Of a DNA stretch of 64,000 nt, positions 28,150 to 37,817 are shown piece after piece. This DNA is from Aeromicrobium flavum (GTDB taxonomy: Bacteria; Actinomycetota; Actinomycetes; Propionibacteriales; Nocardioidaceae), in the NCBI RefSeq assembly GCF_007992115.1, contig NZ_BJZQ01000009.1:56063-120062 (forward strand), given 5' to 3'. A program made the translations under genes and the position numbers. The notes beneath the pieces were generated by a model. The model saw only the letters and a program-made list of their open reading frames with translations, was not told where the DNA came from and did not search any database. The first letter of the stretch is position 1. Every line of letters starts with the position of its first letter.

Positions 28150-28164
28150 ACGGCCCCGGGCCGT
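28150..28164. terminator. Short GC hairpin after the reductase gene
   Basis: ACGGCCC-C-GGGCCGT, arms of seven with a one-base centre, between the reductase stop and the next start. No T-run; it may be a weak terminator or a structure in the next gene's leader. Confidence 0.35.
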
Positions 28165-28190
28165 TGCGGTGGTGCCGAGACGGTGTCGCC

Positions 28191-30935
28191 GTGTCTCGTT
28201 CCCTCGCCAGCCTGGCCGGTGCCGCCGTGCTCGCCAGCGCCCTCCCGCTCCTGTCCACCCCGGCCGTCGCGGCCTCCGACCACTCCTTCCACCGCGTCGC
28301 CACGTACCCGGTCTTCCAGAACGCTCCCGCCGGCGTCCCGGCGTCGGCCGAGACGGTCGCCGAGATCTCCGCGGTCTCCGACGACGGCAGGACCCTCGTC
28401 CACACCGACGCTCTCGGGAAGCGGATCGGCTTCCTCGACATCAGCGACCCGTCGGCGCCTCGCGGCGACGGCTCGCTCTCGCTGGAGGAGCTCGGCGATG
28501 CGGACGACCAGCCCACCTCGGTGAGCGTCGTCGGGAAGTACGTCCTCGTGGTCGTCGACACCTCCGCCTCGTTCACCGATCCGAGCGGCCGACTCGACGT
28601 CGTGCGGCTCAGCGACGGCACACGGGTGCGCAGCATCGACCTGGGCGGCCAGCCGGACTCGATCGCTCTGAGCAAGGACCGGTCCGTGGCGGCCGTCGCG
28701 ATGGAGAACCAGCGCGACGAGGACGCCGCGCCCGCGGGTGGGAAGGAGGGCGACCTGCCCCAGGCGCCCGGCGGCTTCGTCCAGCTGGTCGACCTCGAGG
28801 GGGCGCCCGCCGACTGGACCCCGCGCCGCGTCGACCTGCCGGCCGACGTGCTGGCCGCGGCCGGGATGGCGGCCCCGACCGACCCGGAGCCCGAGTACGT
28901 CGCGTTCAACAGCAAGGGCACGCTCGCGGTGACCCTGCAGGAGAACAACGGCGTCGTCCTGATCGACTCGGCCTCGGGCAGGATCGAGAAGGCGTTCAGC
29001 GCGGGGTCGGTCGCCCTGGAGGGCGTCGATGTCACGAAGGACGGCGCGATCTCGCTGACGGACTCGGTGGCGGCCGTGCCGCGCGAGCCCGACGCGATCG
29101 CCTGGGTCGGTGACGACCACCTGGCCACCGCCAACGAGGGCGATTGGAAGGGCGGCACCCGCGGTTGGACCGTCTTCGACACCGACGGCGACGTCGTGTG
29201 GGACGCCGGCAACACCTTCGAGCGCCTCGCCGTGAAGCACGGGCTCCACAACGACGACCGCGCGGCCAAGAAGGGCGCGGAGCCGGAGGGCCTCGCCGTC
29301 GCCGAGTACGACGGCACGCCGTACGCGTTCGTGGGCTCCGAGCGCAGCAACTTCGTCGCCGTCTACGACGTGAGCGACCCGGCGAAGCCGGAGTACGTCC
29401 AGGTCATGCCGACGACCAACGGCCCCGAGGGCTTGCTGCCGATCCCGTCCCGTGGCCTGTTCGCGGTGTCGAGCGAGACGGACGACGCGGAGGCGGGCGT
29501 GCGCGCCACGGTGGGTCTGTACGCGTGGAAGCCCGGGAAGGCGGCCTTCCCCTCGATCGTCTCGGACGAGAAGGACGGCGCGCCGATCGGCTGGCAGGCG
29601 CTCGGCGCCCTGACCGCCGACACGAAGAGCGCCACCACGCTGTGGACCGCCGCCGACAAGGTCATCAAGCAGGCCACGCTCTACCGCGTCGACGTGGCCG
29701 GCCACCCGGCGCGCATCACCGACTCGGTCCCGGTGACGGAGGCCGGGAGCCCCGTCGAGCTGGACATCGAGGGCCTGTTCCAGCGGCCGCAGGGCGGCTT
29801 CTGGATCGCGTCCGAGGGGGCGAAGGGCGGCGGGAACGAGCTGGTGCGGACGAACGGGGCCGGCGTCGTGCAGGAGCGCGTGAGCCTGCCGACCGAGGTG
29901 ACGTCGAAGCTCGGCGCCCAGGGTCTCGAGGGCGTCACGGCGACGACGGACCGGGACGGTGAGCACGTGTGGTTCGTCCTGCAGCGCCCGCTCGCGGGCG
30001 AGGACGTGGCGCGCATCGGCCGCTACGACGTCTCCGACCGGTCGTTCGCGTGGTTCGGCTACGAGCTGCAGACGCCGCTGCGCGGCAGTGGCGACTGGGT
30101 CGGGCTTTCGGAGATCACGGCAGTCGACGACGACACGTTCGCGGTCATCGAGCGCGACAAGCTGAACGGGCCGAAGGCGCGCACCAAGCACATCTCCACC
30201 TTCACGGTCCCGCAGGGCTCGGGGAAGGACCTGCCGACGGTCGAGAAGCGGCTCGCGATCGACGTGCTGCCAGCACTGCGGGCCACGCACGGATGGACGC
30301 AGGAGAAGCTCGAGGGCTTCACCATCGCGAAGGACGGCTCGCTCTACGGCGTGACCGACAATGACGGGCTCAAGGACGCCACCGGTGAGACGGTGTTCCT
30401 GCGGCTGGGCAAGGCGACCACGACGGGCCTGCGCCTGTCCGCCACGCGGGCTGCGTACGCGAAGAAGCGGCTGACCGCGGTGGTGACGCTCGGGGGACTG
30501 GCCACGGCCGGTGTGGTCGAGATCCGCGACGGGAACCGGGTCCTGACCCGGGTGCGCGTCACGGACGGGAAGGCCACGGTCACGCTGCCGCGACTGGCCG
30601 TCGGACGTCACCGCCTGACGGCGCGCTTCACGGGCGCGGCGCTCGGGACGTCGTCCGTGAGCACTCCGGTGACGGTCACGGTCGTGAAGGCGACGAGTCG
30701 TACGGCTCTGAAGGCGACGAAGCGCGGATCGACGGTCAAGGTCGTCGCCACCGTGCGGGCCGCCGGCCACGTGCCGACGGGGAAGGTCCGGTTCGTCGCC
30801 GGGTCGAAGGTGCTGAAGACGGTCACGCTCCGCAAGGGGCGTGCGGTCGCGACGGTCCGGGTCCGTGGAGCGAAGCAGAAGATCCGGGCGATCTACCTGG
30901 GCTCGGCACGGACGAAGGGCTCGACGGCGTCATAA
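28191..30935 (+). CDS. Secreted phytase-esterase-like beta-propeller protein with Ig-like tail
   Basis: A 914-residue exported protein. The signal peptide ends near residue 28 (TPAVAAS). Residues about 30-745 match the 'esterase-like activity of phytase' type: repeated propeller blades such as IGFLDISDPSAPRGD, GWTVFDTDGDVVWDAGN, EPEGLAVAEYDGTPYAFVGS and FVAVYDVSDPAKPEYV, then DIEGLFQRPQGGFWIASEG and LEGFTIAKDGSLYGVTDNDG, both family-typical. The last 170 residues are two Ig-like repeats like those of the CHAP protein. It probably acts outside the cell on phosphate esters, but that rests on family naming. The GTG start is chosen because it opens the signal peptide; a TTG at 28164 is in frame. 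Confidence 0.85.
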   Translation: MSRSLASLAGAAVLASALPLLSTPAVAASDHSFHRVATYPVFQNAPAGVPASAETVAEISAVSDDGRTLVHTDALGKRIGFLDISDPSAPRGDGSLSLEELGDADDQPTSVSVVGKYVLVVVDTSASFTDPSGRLDVVRLSDGTRVRSIDLGGQPDSIALSKDRSVAAVAMENQRDEDAAPAGGKEGDLPQAPGGFVQLVDLEGAPADWTPRRVDLPADVLAAAGMAAPTDPEPEYVAFNSKGTLAVTLQENNGVVLIDSASGRIEKAFSAGSVALEGVDVTKDGAISLTDSVAAVPREPDAIAWVGDDHLATANEGDWKGGTRGWTVFDTDGDVVWDAGNTFERLAVKHGLHNDDRAAKKGAEPEGLAVAEYDGTPYAFVGSERSNFVAVYDVSDPAKPEYVQVMPTTNGPEGLLPIPSRGLFAVSSETDDAEAGVRATVGLYAWKPGKAAFPSIVSDEKDGAPIGWQALGALTADTKSATTLWTAADKVIKQATLYRVDVAGHPARITDSVPVTEAGSPVELDIEGLFQRPQGGFWIASEGAKGGGNELVRTNGAGVVQERVSLPTEVTSKLGAQGLEGVTATTDRDGEHVWFVLQRPLAGEDVARIGRYDVSDRSFAWFGYELQTPLRGSGDWVGLSEITAVDDDTFAVIERDKLNGPKARTKHISTFTVPQGSGKDLPTVEKRLAIDVLPALRATHGWTQEKLEGFTIAKDGSLYGVTDNDGLKDATGETVFLRLGKATTTGLRLSATRAAYAKKRLTAVVTLGGLATAGVVEIRDGNRVLTRVRVTDGKATVTLPRLAVGRHRLTARFTGAALGTSSVSTPVTVTVVKATSRTALKATKRGSTVKVVATVRAAGHVPTGKVRFVAGSKVLKTVTLRKGRAVATVRVRGAKQKIRAIYLGSARTKGSTAS

Positions 30936-30936
30936 T
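30931..30936 (+). promoter_or_regulatory. -10 box of leaderless TetR gene
   Basis: CATAAT, then six bases, then ATG at 30943; it overlaps the stop of the upstream gene. Confidence 0.5.
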
Positions 30937-30942
30937 GGACTG

Positions 30943-31515
30943 ATGCCCAGGATCTCCGCGCCCACCGTCGGCGCGCACCGCGAGGCGCAACGCGCCGCCC
31001 TGGTGCGCGCCGCGGAGGACATCCTCAGGGAGGGCGGTGTCGCGGGCATCAACCCGCGAACGGTCACCGAGCGCGCCGGCATGTCGCGGTCGAGTTTCTA
31101 CGACTACTTCCCGTCGAAGGACGACCTGCTCGTCGCGGTGGCCATCGACGCCTTCGATCGCTGGAACCGTGGGATCGCGGACGCCCTGGCGGAGGCCGAC
31201 CCGGGCCTGCCGAGGCTGCGCGCCCTCGTCGACGCGACGATGCAGATGACCGCGGCCGGCGAGCACGAGCTCGCCGGACCGCTGCAGCAGGCGGACCTGT
31301 CGCCCACCCGGTTCGAGGACCTCATGGTGCTGCACGACGCGCTGATGCGTCCGGTGGCGGACGTGGTCGCCGAGCTCGGCGTGCCGGAGCGGTTCGTCCA
31401 CCTCGTCCAGGGCGTGCTCGGCGCGGGCGTCCAGCTCGTGGAGCACGGGGCCGACGCGATCCGCACCGCCGAGGACGTCTTCGCGATGCTCACCGCGGGC
31501 CTGCCCGGCGCCTGA
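30943..31515 (+). CDS. TetR-family regulator of the adjacent ABC exporter
   Basis: A 190-residue repressor. The DNA-binding domain is residues 10-60: AHREAQRAALVRAAEDILRE, then RTVTERAGMSRSSFYDYFPSKDDLL, the canonical TetR helix-turn-helix ending. The rest is helical and holds the ligand pocket and dimer face. It is followed after 74 bases by an ABC permease and ATPase, and two palindromes lie in that gap, so it probably represses the transporter and is released by its substrate. The ligand is unknown. Confidence 0.9.
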   Translation: MPRISAPTVGAHREAQRAALVRAAEDILREGGVAGINPRTVTERAGMSRSSFYDYFPSKDDLLVAVAIDAFDRWNRGIADALAEADPGLPRLRALVDATMQMTAAGEHELAGPLQQADLSPTRFEDLMVLHDALMRPVADVVAELGVPERFVHLVQGVLGAGVQLVEHGADAIRTAEDVFAMLTAGLPGA

Positions 31516-31530
31516 GCGCTGGGAGCGTGG

Positions 31531-31568
31531 TGACACACTGTCAGTATCTTCCCGACAAGGTGTCGGGA
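31531..31568. promoter_or_regulatory. Tandem palindromes, probable TetR operator
   Basis: TGACA-CAC-TGTCA (31531-31543) and the better TCCCGACA-AGG-TGTCGGGA (31550-31568, eight-base perfect arms). Both lie between the TetR stop and the permease start at 31590. The half-sites share GACA/TGTC. Size and position suit a TetR dimer blocking the transporter promoter. Confidence 0.65.
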
Positions 31569-31589
31569 TCTCTGACTCCGAGGATCTGC

Positions 31590-32728
31590 ATGTTCCTGGC
31601 CCTGCGAGAGCTGCGGTTCGCCCGCGGCCGATTCGCCCTGATGGGCACGGTGATCGCCCTGATCTCCGTGCTCGTCGTCCTGTTGTCCGGACTGTCGTCC
31701 GGCCTCGTCAACGACGGCGTCTCCGGCCTGAAGGCCATGCCCGTCACCGCGTTCGCGTTCGACGAGGGCACGATGAAGGACAACGCGTTCAGCCGATCGG
31801 TGCTCGAGGAGGACCAGCTCGCCCCGTGGCGCGACGCCGAGGGCGTGCAGGCCGCCGAACCGATGGGCGTCAGCATCGTCAACAGCACGACCGACGACGG
31901 CAAGCAGGTCGACCTGACGCTGTTCGGCGTCGACACGGACGGCTTCATCGCCCCGAAGACGTCCTCGGGCGAGGGCCTCGACCGTGCGGACGGCATCGTC
32001 GTCTCCGAGACGCTGAAGGACGACGGCGTCGCCATCGGCACCGTCGTCACCCTGGACCGCATCGACGTCGAGCTCACGGTCGTGGGCTTCACCGAGGGCC
32101 AGGCCACGTTCGGCCACGTCGACGTCGCCTACCTGCCGCTCGAGACCTGGCAGCTGATCGCGTCGAACACCGCCCAGCCCGGGGTGCCCACCGACGCCAC
32201 GGTGGCCGCCGCCGACTACTCGCTCTTCAGCGCGGTCGCCGTGCAGGCGAAGGACGACGCGGACGTCGACCTCGCCGCCGCCGACGAGGCCGCCGGCACG
32301 ACGAGCATGACGCTGACCGAGTCGTTCAACGCGTCGCCCGGCTACGAGGCCGAGACGCTGACGCTGAGCATGATCCAGGTCTTCCTCTACGTGATCTGCG
32401 CGCTCGTCGTGGGTGCCTTCTTCACCGTGTGGACGATCCAGCGCGCCGGCGACCTCGCCGTGCTGCGCGCCATGGGCGCCTCGAGCCGCTACCTGTTGCG
32501 CGACAGCCTCGCGCAGGCCGTCGTCGTCCTGCTCGTCTTCACGGGCATCGGCGTGGCCGCCGGCGTCGCGATGGGCGCGATCATGCCCGACGCCATGCCG
32601 TTCGAGCTGGAGGCCGGCCCGATCGCGACCGCCTCCGTCCTGACCATCGTGCTCGGGTTGCTGGGCGCCGCCGTCGCGGTGCTGCGCATCACCCGGGTCG
32701 ATCCCCTCGCCGCGCTGGGAGGCCGTCG

Positions 32729-32732
<4 letters not shown>
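31590..32732 (+). CDS. FtsX-like ABC transporter permease (MacB type)
   Basis: A 380-residue permease with the FtsX/MacB layout: one helix near residues 15-37 (LMGTVIALISVLVVLLSG), a large outward domain (about 38-260), then three helices (LSMIQVFLYVICALVVGAFF, AVVVLLVFTGIGVAAGVA, TASVLTIVLGLLGAAVAVL). The block TIQRAGDLAVLRAMGASSRYL between the second and third helices is the family hallmark. Exporters of this type move peptides, lipids or antibiotics, or transmit force. The start is set by CGAGGA upstream of ATG. The ATPase gene overlaps the stop by four bases. Confidence 0.92.
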
Positions 32733-33401
<669 letters not shown>

Positions 33402-33415
<14 letters not shown>

Positions 33416-33971
33416 GCCGCATCACGACGCGCGGGAACCCGTTGAGGACCGACGTGGTGTCGGCGACCTTCTCGAAGCCGGCCTGCTCGAACATGGCCCG
33501 GGTGCCCACGTAGGCCATCGTGAGGTCGACCTTCGCGCCCGCGTTGTCGACGGGGTAGGCCTCGACGGCGGGAGCGCCCTCGGCGCGCGCGTGCTCGACG
33601 GCGCCGGTGATGAGGTGGTGGGCGATGCCCTGGCCGCGGTGCCCGGGACGGACGCGCACGCACCACAGGCTCCAGGCGTCGAGGGTGTCGACGTGCGGGA
33701 TCTTGCGGCTCGTGGCGAAGCTCGTGTCGGCGCGGGGGTGGATGGCCGCCCAGCCGACCACCTCGTCGCCCGCGTACGCCAGCACCCCGGGGGGACCCTG
33801 CCGCATGAGCTCGCGGACGTACTCGCCCCGTGCCTCGCGCCGGAGCTCGCGGTTGACCGTGCCGGGCACGCGATAGCTGAGGCACCAACACACGTCGGAG
33901 TCGGGACGCTTGGGCCCGAGCATCGTGCGCACGTCCTCGAACTCGGTCGCGGCGCGTACCTCGATGGTCAT
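33402..33971 (-). CDS. GNAT-family N-acetyltransferase
   Basis: A 189-residue acetyltransferase. The acetyl-CoA-binding motif is VRVRPGHRGQGIAHHLITGAV (about residues 110-130, RxxGxG as RGQGIA). The first half contains CWCLSYRVPGTVNRELR and YAGDEVVGWAAIHPR, which resemble the DUF-type GNATs annotated in actinobacteria. The substrate is unknown. It lies 13 bases downstream of TrpB2 on the same strand and may be co-transcribed with it. Confidence 0.85.
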
Positions 33972-33984
33972 GATCGAGATCCGA

Positions 33985-35337
33985 TCAGATGACGGGCACG
34001 TTGGCCAGAGCCGCCTGCAGGTCCTCGTCGGACAGCGGATCGTCCTCGAGTCGGCCGTTCAGGTAGGAGTCGTAGGCGCCGAGCTCGAGCAGGCCGTGGC
34101 CGGACAGGCCGACGACGATGACCGGTTCGGTGCCGTTCTCCGTGGCCTCGATCGCGGCACGCCGAGCCTGGGCCAGCGCGTGCGACGACTCGGGCGCCGG
34201 GACGATGCCCTCGGTGCGGGCGAACTCGATCGCGCTGTCGAAGCACTCGCTCTGGTCGAGGGCCACGGCGTCGATCAGGCCCTCGTGCACGGCGTGCGAC
34301 ACCAGCGGCGCCATCGCGTGGTAGCGGAGGCCGCCGGCGTGGATCGGCGAGGGCACGAAGTCGTGACCGAGCGTGTACATCTTCATCAGCGGGGTCATGC
34401 CGCCCGTGTCGCCGAAGTCGTAGCAATACTCGCCGCGGGTGAGGGTGGGGCACGACGAGGGCTCGACCGCGAGGATCTGCGGCGACTGGTTGCCGGCGAG
34501 CTTCTCGCGCAGGAAGGGGAACGCCAGGCCGGCGAAGTTCGATCCTCCTCCAGCGCAACCGACGACCAGGTCGGCACCGGACTCGCCGGCCATCGCGAGC
34601 TGCTTGAGCGCTTCCTCGCCGATGATCGTCTGGTGCAGCAGGACGTGGTTCAGGACGGAGCCGAGCGCGTACTGGATCGTCTCGTCCTGGGCGGCGACCT
34701 CGACTGCCTCGGTGATCGCGATGCCCAGGGACCCGGTGTGGTCCTCGGGCAGGGAGCGACCGAACGCGGTGAGCCGACTGGGCGAACGGTGCACCTTGCC
34801 GCCGAAGACCTCGATCAGGGTGCGGCGTTGCGGCTTGGAGTCGAACGAGGCGCCCACCTGCCACACCTCGCACTCGAGTCCGAAGAGCGAGCAGGCGTAC
34901 GCCAGCGCCGTGCCCCACTGTCCCGCGCCCGTCTCGGTGGTCAGGCGGGTGATGCCGTTGATGGCGTTGTAGTAGACCTGCGGCACCGAGGTGTTGGTCT
35001 TGTGCGAGCCGGCGGGCGAGACGCCCTCGTACTTGTAGTAGATCCGGGCCGAGGTGCCGAGCTTCTGCTCCCAGCGGCGGGCCCGCACGAGCGGCGACGG
35101 ACGGTACTGGCGGTACACGTCGCGGACGGGCTCGGGGATCTCGACGTAGCGCTCGGAGGTGACCTCCTGGGCGATCAGCTCGGGCGGGAACAGCGCAGCC
35201 AGGTCGTCCGGACCCACGGGCTCGTGCGTCGCGGGGTGCAGCGGCGGCGGCGGGGGCGTCGGGAAGTCCGGGACGATGTTGTACCAGTGCGTGGGCATGT
35301 CGGACTCGGACAACACGAACCTGATCTGATCGGTCAC
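33985..35337 (-). CDS. trpB2: TrpB-like pyridoxal-phosphate enzyme, TrpB2 class
   Basis: A 450-residue tryptophan-synthase beta-like enzyme of the TrpB2 (TIGR01415) branch, which works without TrpA and is longer at the N-terminus than TrpB1 (about 400). The PLP-binding lysine is Lys113 in GVSPAGSHKTNTS; the phosphate-binding GCAGGGSNFAGLAFPF and the block GRPSPLVRA-like YRPSPLVRARRWEQ are present, as is ETGAGQWGTALAYA. It may condense indole or another acceptor with serine or a serine derivative. The GTG start is six bases after a TAGGCT box, so leaderless. No other trp genes are in the window. Confidence 0.92.
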   Translation of the reverse strand: MTDQIRFVLSESDMPTHWYNIVPDFPTPPPPPLHPATHEPVGPDDLAALFPPELIAQEVTSERYVEIPEPVRDVYRQYRPSPLVRARRWEQKLGTSARIYYKYEGVSPAGSHKTNTSVPQVYYNAINGITRLTTETGAGQWGTALAYACSLFGLECEVWQVGASFDSKPQRRTLIEVFGGKVHRSPSRLTAFGRSLPEDHTGSLGIAITEAVEVAAQDETIQYALGSVLNHVLLHQTIIGEEALKQLAMAGESGADLVVGCAGGGSNFAGLAFPFLREKLAGNQSPQILAVEPSSCPTLTRGEYCYDFGDTGGMTPLMKMYTLGHDFVPSPIHAGGLRYHAMAPLVSHAVHEGLIDAVALDQSECFDSAIEFARTEGIVPAPESSHALAQARRAAIEATENGTEPVIVVGLSGHGLLELGAYDSYLNGRLEDDPLSDEDLQAALANVPVI

Positions 35338-35343
35338 GCGGCG

Positions 35344-35349
35344 AGCCTA
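35344..35349 (-). promoter_or_regulatory. -10 box of leaderless trpB2
   Basis: Minus strand TAGGCT, six bases, then GTG at 35337. Confidence 0.55.
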
Positions 35350-35367
35350 GCCGGGCAGGCGGGTGCC

Positions 35368-36552
35368 TCAGGCGGGAACGGGACGGTAGACGACGGGGGT
35401 GCCGACGGCGTAGCACTCGACGAACTGCACCGGTGGCCGGAGGCTGCGGCGGTCGAGGTGGTCGTGCGACTTCATGTTGTGGTGCTTGCGACACAGGGAT
35501 CGCAGGTTGTCGGCCGAGGTGGTGCCGCCCCGGTCGTAGGCCAGCTCATGATCCAGGTCGGTGTCGCGGATGTCGGCCTGGCAGCCGGCGACCCGGCAGG
35601 TGCCGTCGCGCCACCTCAGCGCCTCGCGCAGGGACTCGCTGGGGTGGTACCCCAGCTTCGTCGTGTCCATGACGTTGCCGAAGGGATCGAGGCCCAGGCG
35701 GCGGAACAGGGTGTGCTCGCTGGCGGCCAGCTCGCGCGCCCACGCCGCCGGGATCGGCTCGCGGTGGCCGCGCGTGAAGGCGGCGCCGTGAGTGAGCCCG
35801 ATCAGGTCGGTGGAGTCGATGGTGATCGCGATCTCGGCGCGGATGTCGGTCTGGGTGCCCTCGCTGCAGGTGAGCCAGTGCGCGAGGAGGTCGGCCTTCT
35901 TCTGCTCACGCGTGCGACGGTCGCGCTCGCCCGTGTCGGGGTCGGTCTTCGGCAGCGCCTTGGCGGCGGCGCGCAGGCGGTTGCCGACGGCGACCGCGAC
36001 GCCGGTGGGCAGCAGGGCGCTGAGCCACGAGGTGCCGTCGTCGTTGTGCGAGATCTCGACGTGGCGCTGCTCCGTGGCGTGGGCGGCATCGTCGTTGAGC
36101 TTCTCGGGCTCGAGCCGGGCACGCAGCCGCTTGAGCCACGCGCGCAGCTCGCCCGGGGTGTGCCCGGATCCGTACTCGGCGGCGTTCTGGTCGACGGCCT
36201 CGAGGGCCTTGGGCGTGTGCAGCTTGGCGACCATGTCGGCGATGAGGCCGACGCGACGTGCGTCGAGGACTCCGTCGCGGAAGGCGACCCACACGGCGGG
36301 CGTGCGATCGCGGACCTCCTCGCCCTGCACGATGATCCGCCAGACCGAGTTCTCGGGAATGCGCAGGCGCTGGGCGATCTCCAGCGTGACGGCCCGCCGA
36401 GCGAGCTCCTTGCTGAGCAGCACGTCGTCGGTGGCGTCGATCCGGGCGATCTCGCGCTCACGGTGGGTGAGCACGAGATCCCATTCCGCGAACTCGGCCC
36501 GCGCCCGCCTGCGCCGGGCCTCGGCGAAGGCGTCGTCGGCGATCGGGCTCAT
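35368..36552 (-). CDS. DUF222 / HNH endonuclease domain protein
   Basis: A 394-residue protein of a family present in many copies in actinobacterial genomes. Residues about 20-270 are the helical DUF222 domain (LARRAVTLEIAQRLRIPENS, VAVAVGNRLRAAAKALPKTD). The C-terminal 75 residues are an HNH nuclease: CRVAGCQADIRDTDLDHELA, then NLRSLCRKHHNMKSH, with the metal-binding Cys pairs, the DHxxxYxxGG strand and the NLxxLCxxHHxxK helix all intact. The cellular role is unknown; mobile-element and stress roles have been proposed for the family. The ATG start follows TACGCT by six bases. Confidence 0.9.
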   Translation of the reverse strand: MSPIADDAFAEARRRRARAEFAEWDLVLTHREREIARIDATDDVLLSKELARRAVTLEIAQRLRIPENSVWRIIVQGEEVRDRTPAVWVAFRDGVLDARRVGLIADMVAKLHTPKALEAVDQNAAEYGSGHTPGELRAWLKRLRARLEPEKLNDDAAHATEQRHVEISHNDDGTSWLSALLPTGVAVAVGNRLRAAAKALPKTDPDTGERDRRTREQKKADLLAHWLTCSEGTQTDIRAEIAITIDSTDLIGLTHGAAFTRGHREPIPAAWARELAASEHTLFRRLGLDPFGNVMDTTKLGYHPSESLREALRWRDGTCRVAGCQADIRDTDLDHELAYDRGGTTSADNLRSLCRKHHNMKSHDHLDRRSLRPPVQFVECYAVGTPVVYRPVPA

Positions 36553-36558
36553 GTCATC

Positions 36559-36564
36559 AGCGTA
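36559..36564 (-). promoter_or_regulatory. -10 box of leaderless HNH gene
   Basis: Minus strand TACGCT, six bases, then ATG at 36552. Confidence 0.55.
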
Positions 36565-36587
36565 GAACAGGTGTTCGAAGAAGCACC

Positions 36588-36609
36588 GAAACAAGCGAGT
36601 GTTCTCGCT
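36588..36609 (-). terminator. Terminator after the MFS gene
   Basis: Minus strand AGCGAG-AACA-CTCGCT followed by TGTTTC; the stop codon TAG of the MFS gene forms part of the first arm. It separates the MFS transcript from the HNH promoter. Confidence 0.55.
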
Positions 36610-37816
36610 ACGTGAGACGGACGCCCTGTCGACGCGAGGCGGGCACGATCGCCGCGATGATCGGCAGGGTCAGCACGGCGGCCACGGCGGTCAGGGTGCC
36701 GAAGTTCCAGACCGCGACGACGAGCCCGGCCAGCAGTCCGCCCGCCGCACCGGCGAGGTTCATCGTGAGGTCGCTGAAGCCCTGCACGAGCGGCCGCACC
36801 GTCGGATCGACGCTGCGGGTGAGCAGCGCCGCACCCGCGATGACGGACATCGACCAGCCGATGCCCAGCAGGATCAGGCCGATGGTGATCTGGACGTTGG
36901 AGTGCCCGGCGGTGCCGGCGATGCCACAGGCCGCGATGAGCACCGCCTGGCCGAGCAGGATGGTCGGCTCCGCGCCCCAGCGGTCGGTCATCCAGCCGAA
37001 CAGCGGCGACAGCGCGAACATGCCGGCGATGTGCAGGCTGATCGTCAGCCCGATCACCGAGAGGGCCGCGTCGTGGCCGGACATGTGCACCGGCGTCAAC
37101 GCCATGACGGCCACCATGACCGCGTGGGAGAGCGCCATCGTGCCGATCGCGAGAGCCGTGGCGCCGCGGACGTGGGGGAGCGCGGCGCGGGTGCGCGGCG
37201 GGGGTGGGGCCGAGGCGTCGCGTCGCTCGAGCGGGTCGGGCCGCAGCATCAGCCAGGTGAGGAGGCCGGCGACGGTGAAGGCGACGCCCGAGAACACCTG
37301 TGGACCCGCGAGCTCGGGGATGCCCAGGGCCCGCGCCGTGGCGGCTCCCGGGCCGGTCAGGTTGGGTCCGGCGACGGAGCCGATGGTGGTGGCCCAGATG
37401 ACGAGCGAGATCGACCGGCCCACCTCGTCGGGCTCCGCTCGGTCGGCCGCGGCGAACCGCGACTGCAGGTTGGCGGCCGTGCTTCCCCCGAACAGCAGGA
37501 ACCCGAGCAGCAGCAGCGGCAGCGAGCTCCACTCGGCACCGGCGACGACCGCGAGGGCGCCGAGTGCGCCTCCGAGCCAGCCCGTCGTCAGCGCCGGCCG
37601 ACGACCGCGGTGCACCGCGAAGTTGGACAGGGGCACGGTGAACAGGGCCGCTCCGAGCGTCGTCGCGACGACAGTGAGCCCGGCCCAGCCGGCAGAGCCG
37701 GTGACGTCCTCGATCAGGAGGGCACCGACGGCGAGGCCCGCCCCGTTGCCGATGCCGCCGACCACCTGGACGAGCGCCAGGGTGCCGACGGTGCGGCGCT
37801 GGAAGCCCCAGCCCAC
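36608..37816 (-). CDS. Major facilitator superfamily transporter
   Basis: A 402-residue proton-driven carrier with about twelve hydrophobic helices (for example LALVQVVGGIGNGAGLAVGA at residues 14-33, and ALAVVAGAEWSSLPLLLLGF). The loop after helix 2 reads VPLSNFAVHRGRRPALTTGW, in the place of the usual MFS D-R-x-G-R-R motif. The second half begins after PPPPRTRAALPHVRG. The substrate cannot be told; drug efflux is the commonest role of such relatives. The GTG start is one base after the M13 peptidase stop, so the two genes form an operon. Confidence 0.88.
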   Translation of the reverse strand: MGWGFQRRTVGTLALVQVVGGIGNGAGLAVGALLIEDVTGSAGWAGLTVVATTLGAALFTVPLSNFAVHRGRRPALTTGWLGGALGALAVVAGAEWSSLPLLLLGFLLFGGSTAANLQSRFAAADRAEPDEVGRSISLVIWATTIGSVAGPNLTGPGAATARALGIPELAGPQVFSGVAFTVAGLLTWLMLRPDPLERRDASAPPPPRTRAALPHVRGATALAIGTMALSHAVMVAVMALTPVHMSGHDAALSVIGLTISLHIAGMFALSPLFGWMTDRWGAEPTILLGQAVLIAACGIAGTAGHSNVQITIGLILLGIGWSMSVIAGAALLTRSVDPTVRPLVQGFSDLTMNLAGAAGGLLAGLVVAVWNFGTLTAVAAVLTLPIIAAIVPASRRQGVRLT

Positions 37817-37817
37817 C

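Noticed and set aside
28143..30770. An 875-residue minus-strand frame opposite the phytase-like gene
   Set aside because: Composition is shadow-like, and the plus strand has a signal peptide and recognisable domains.
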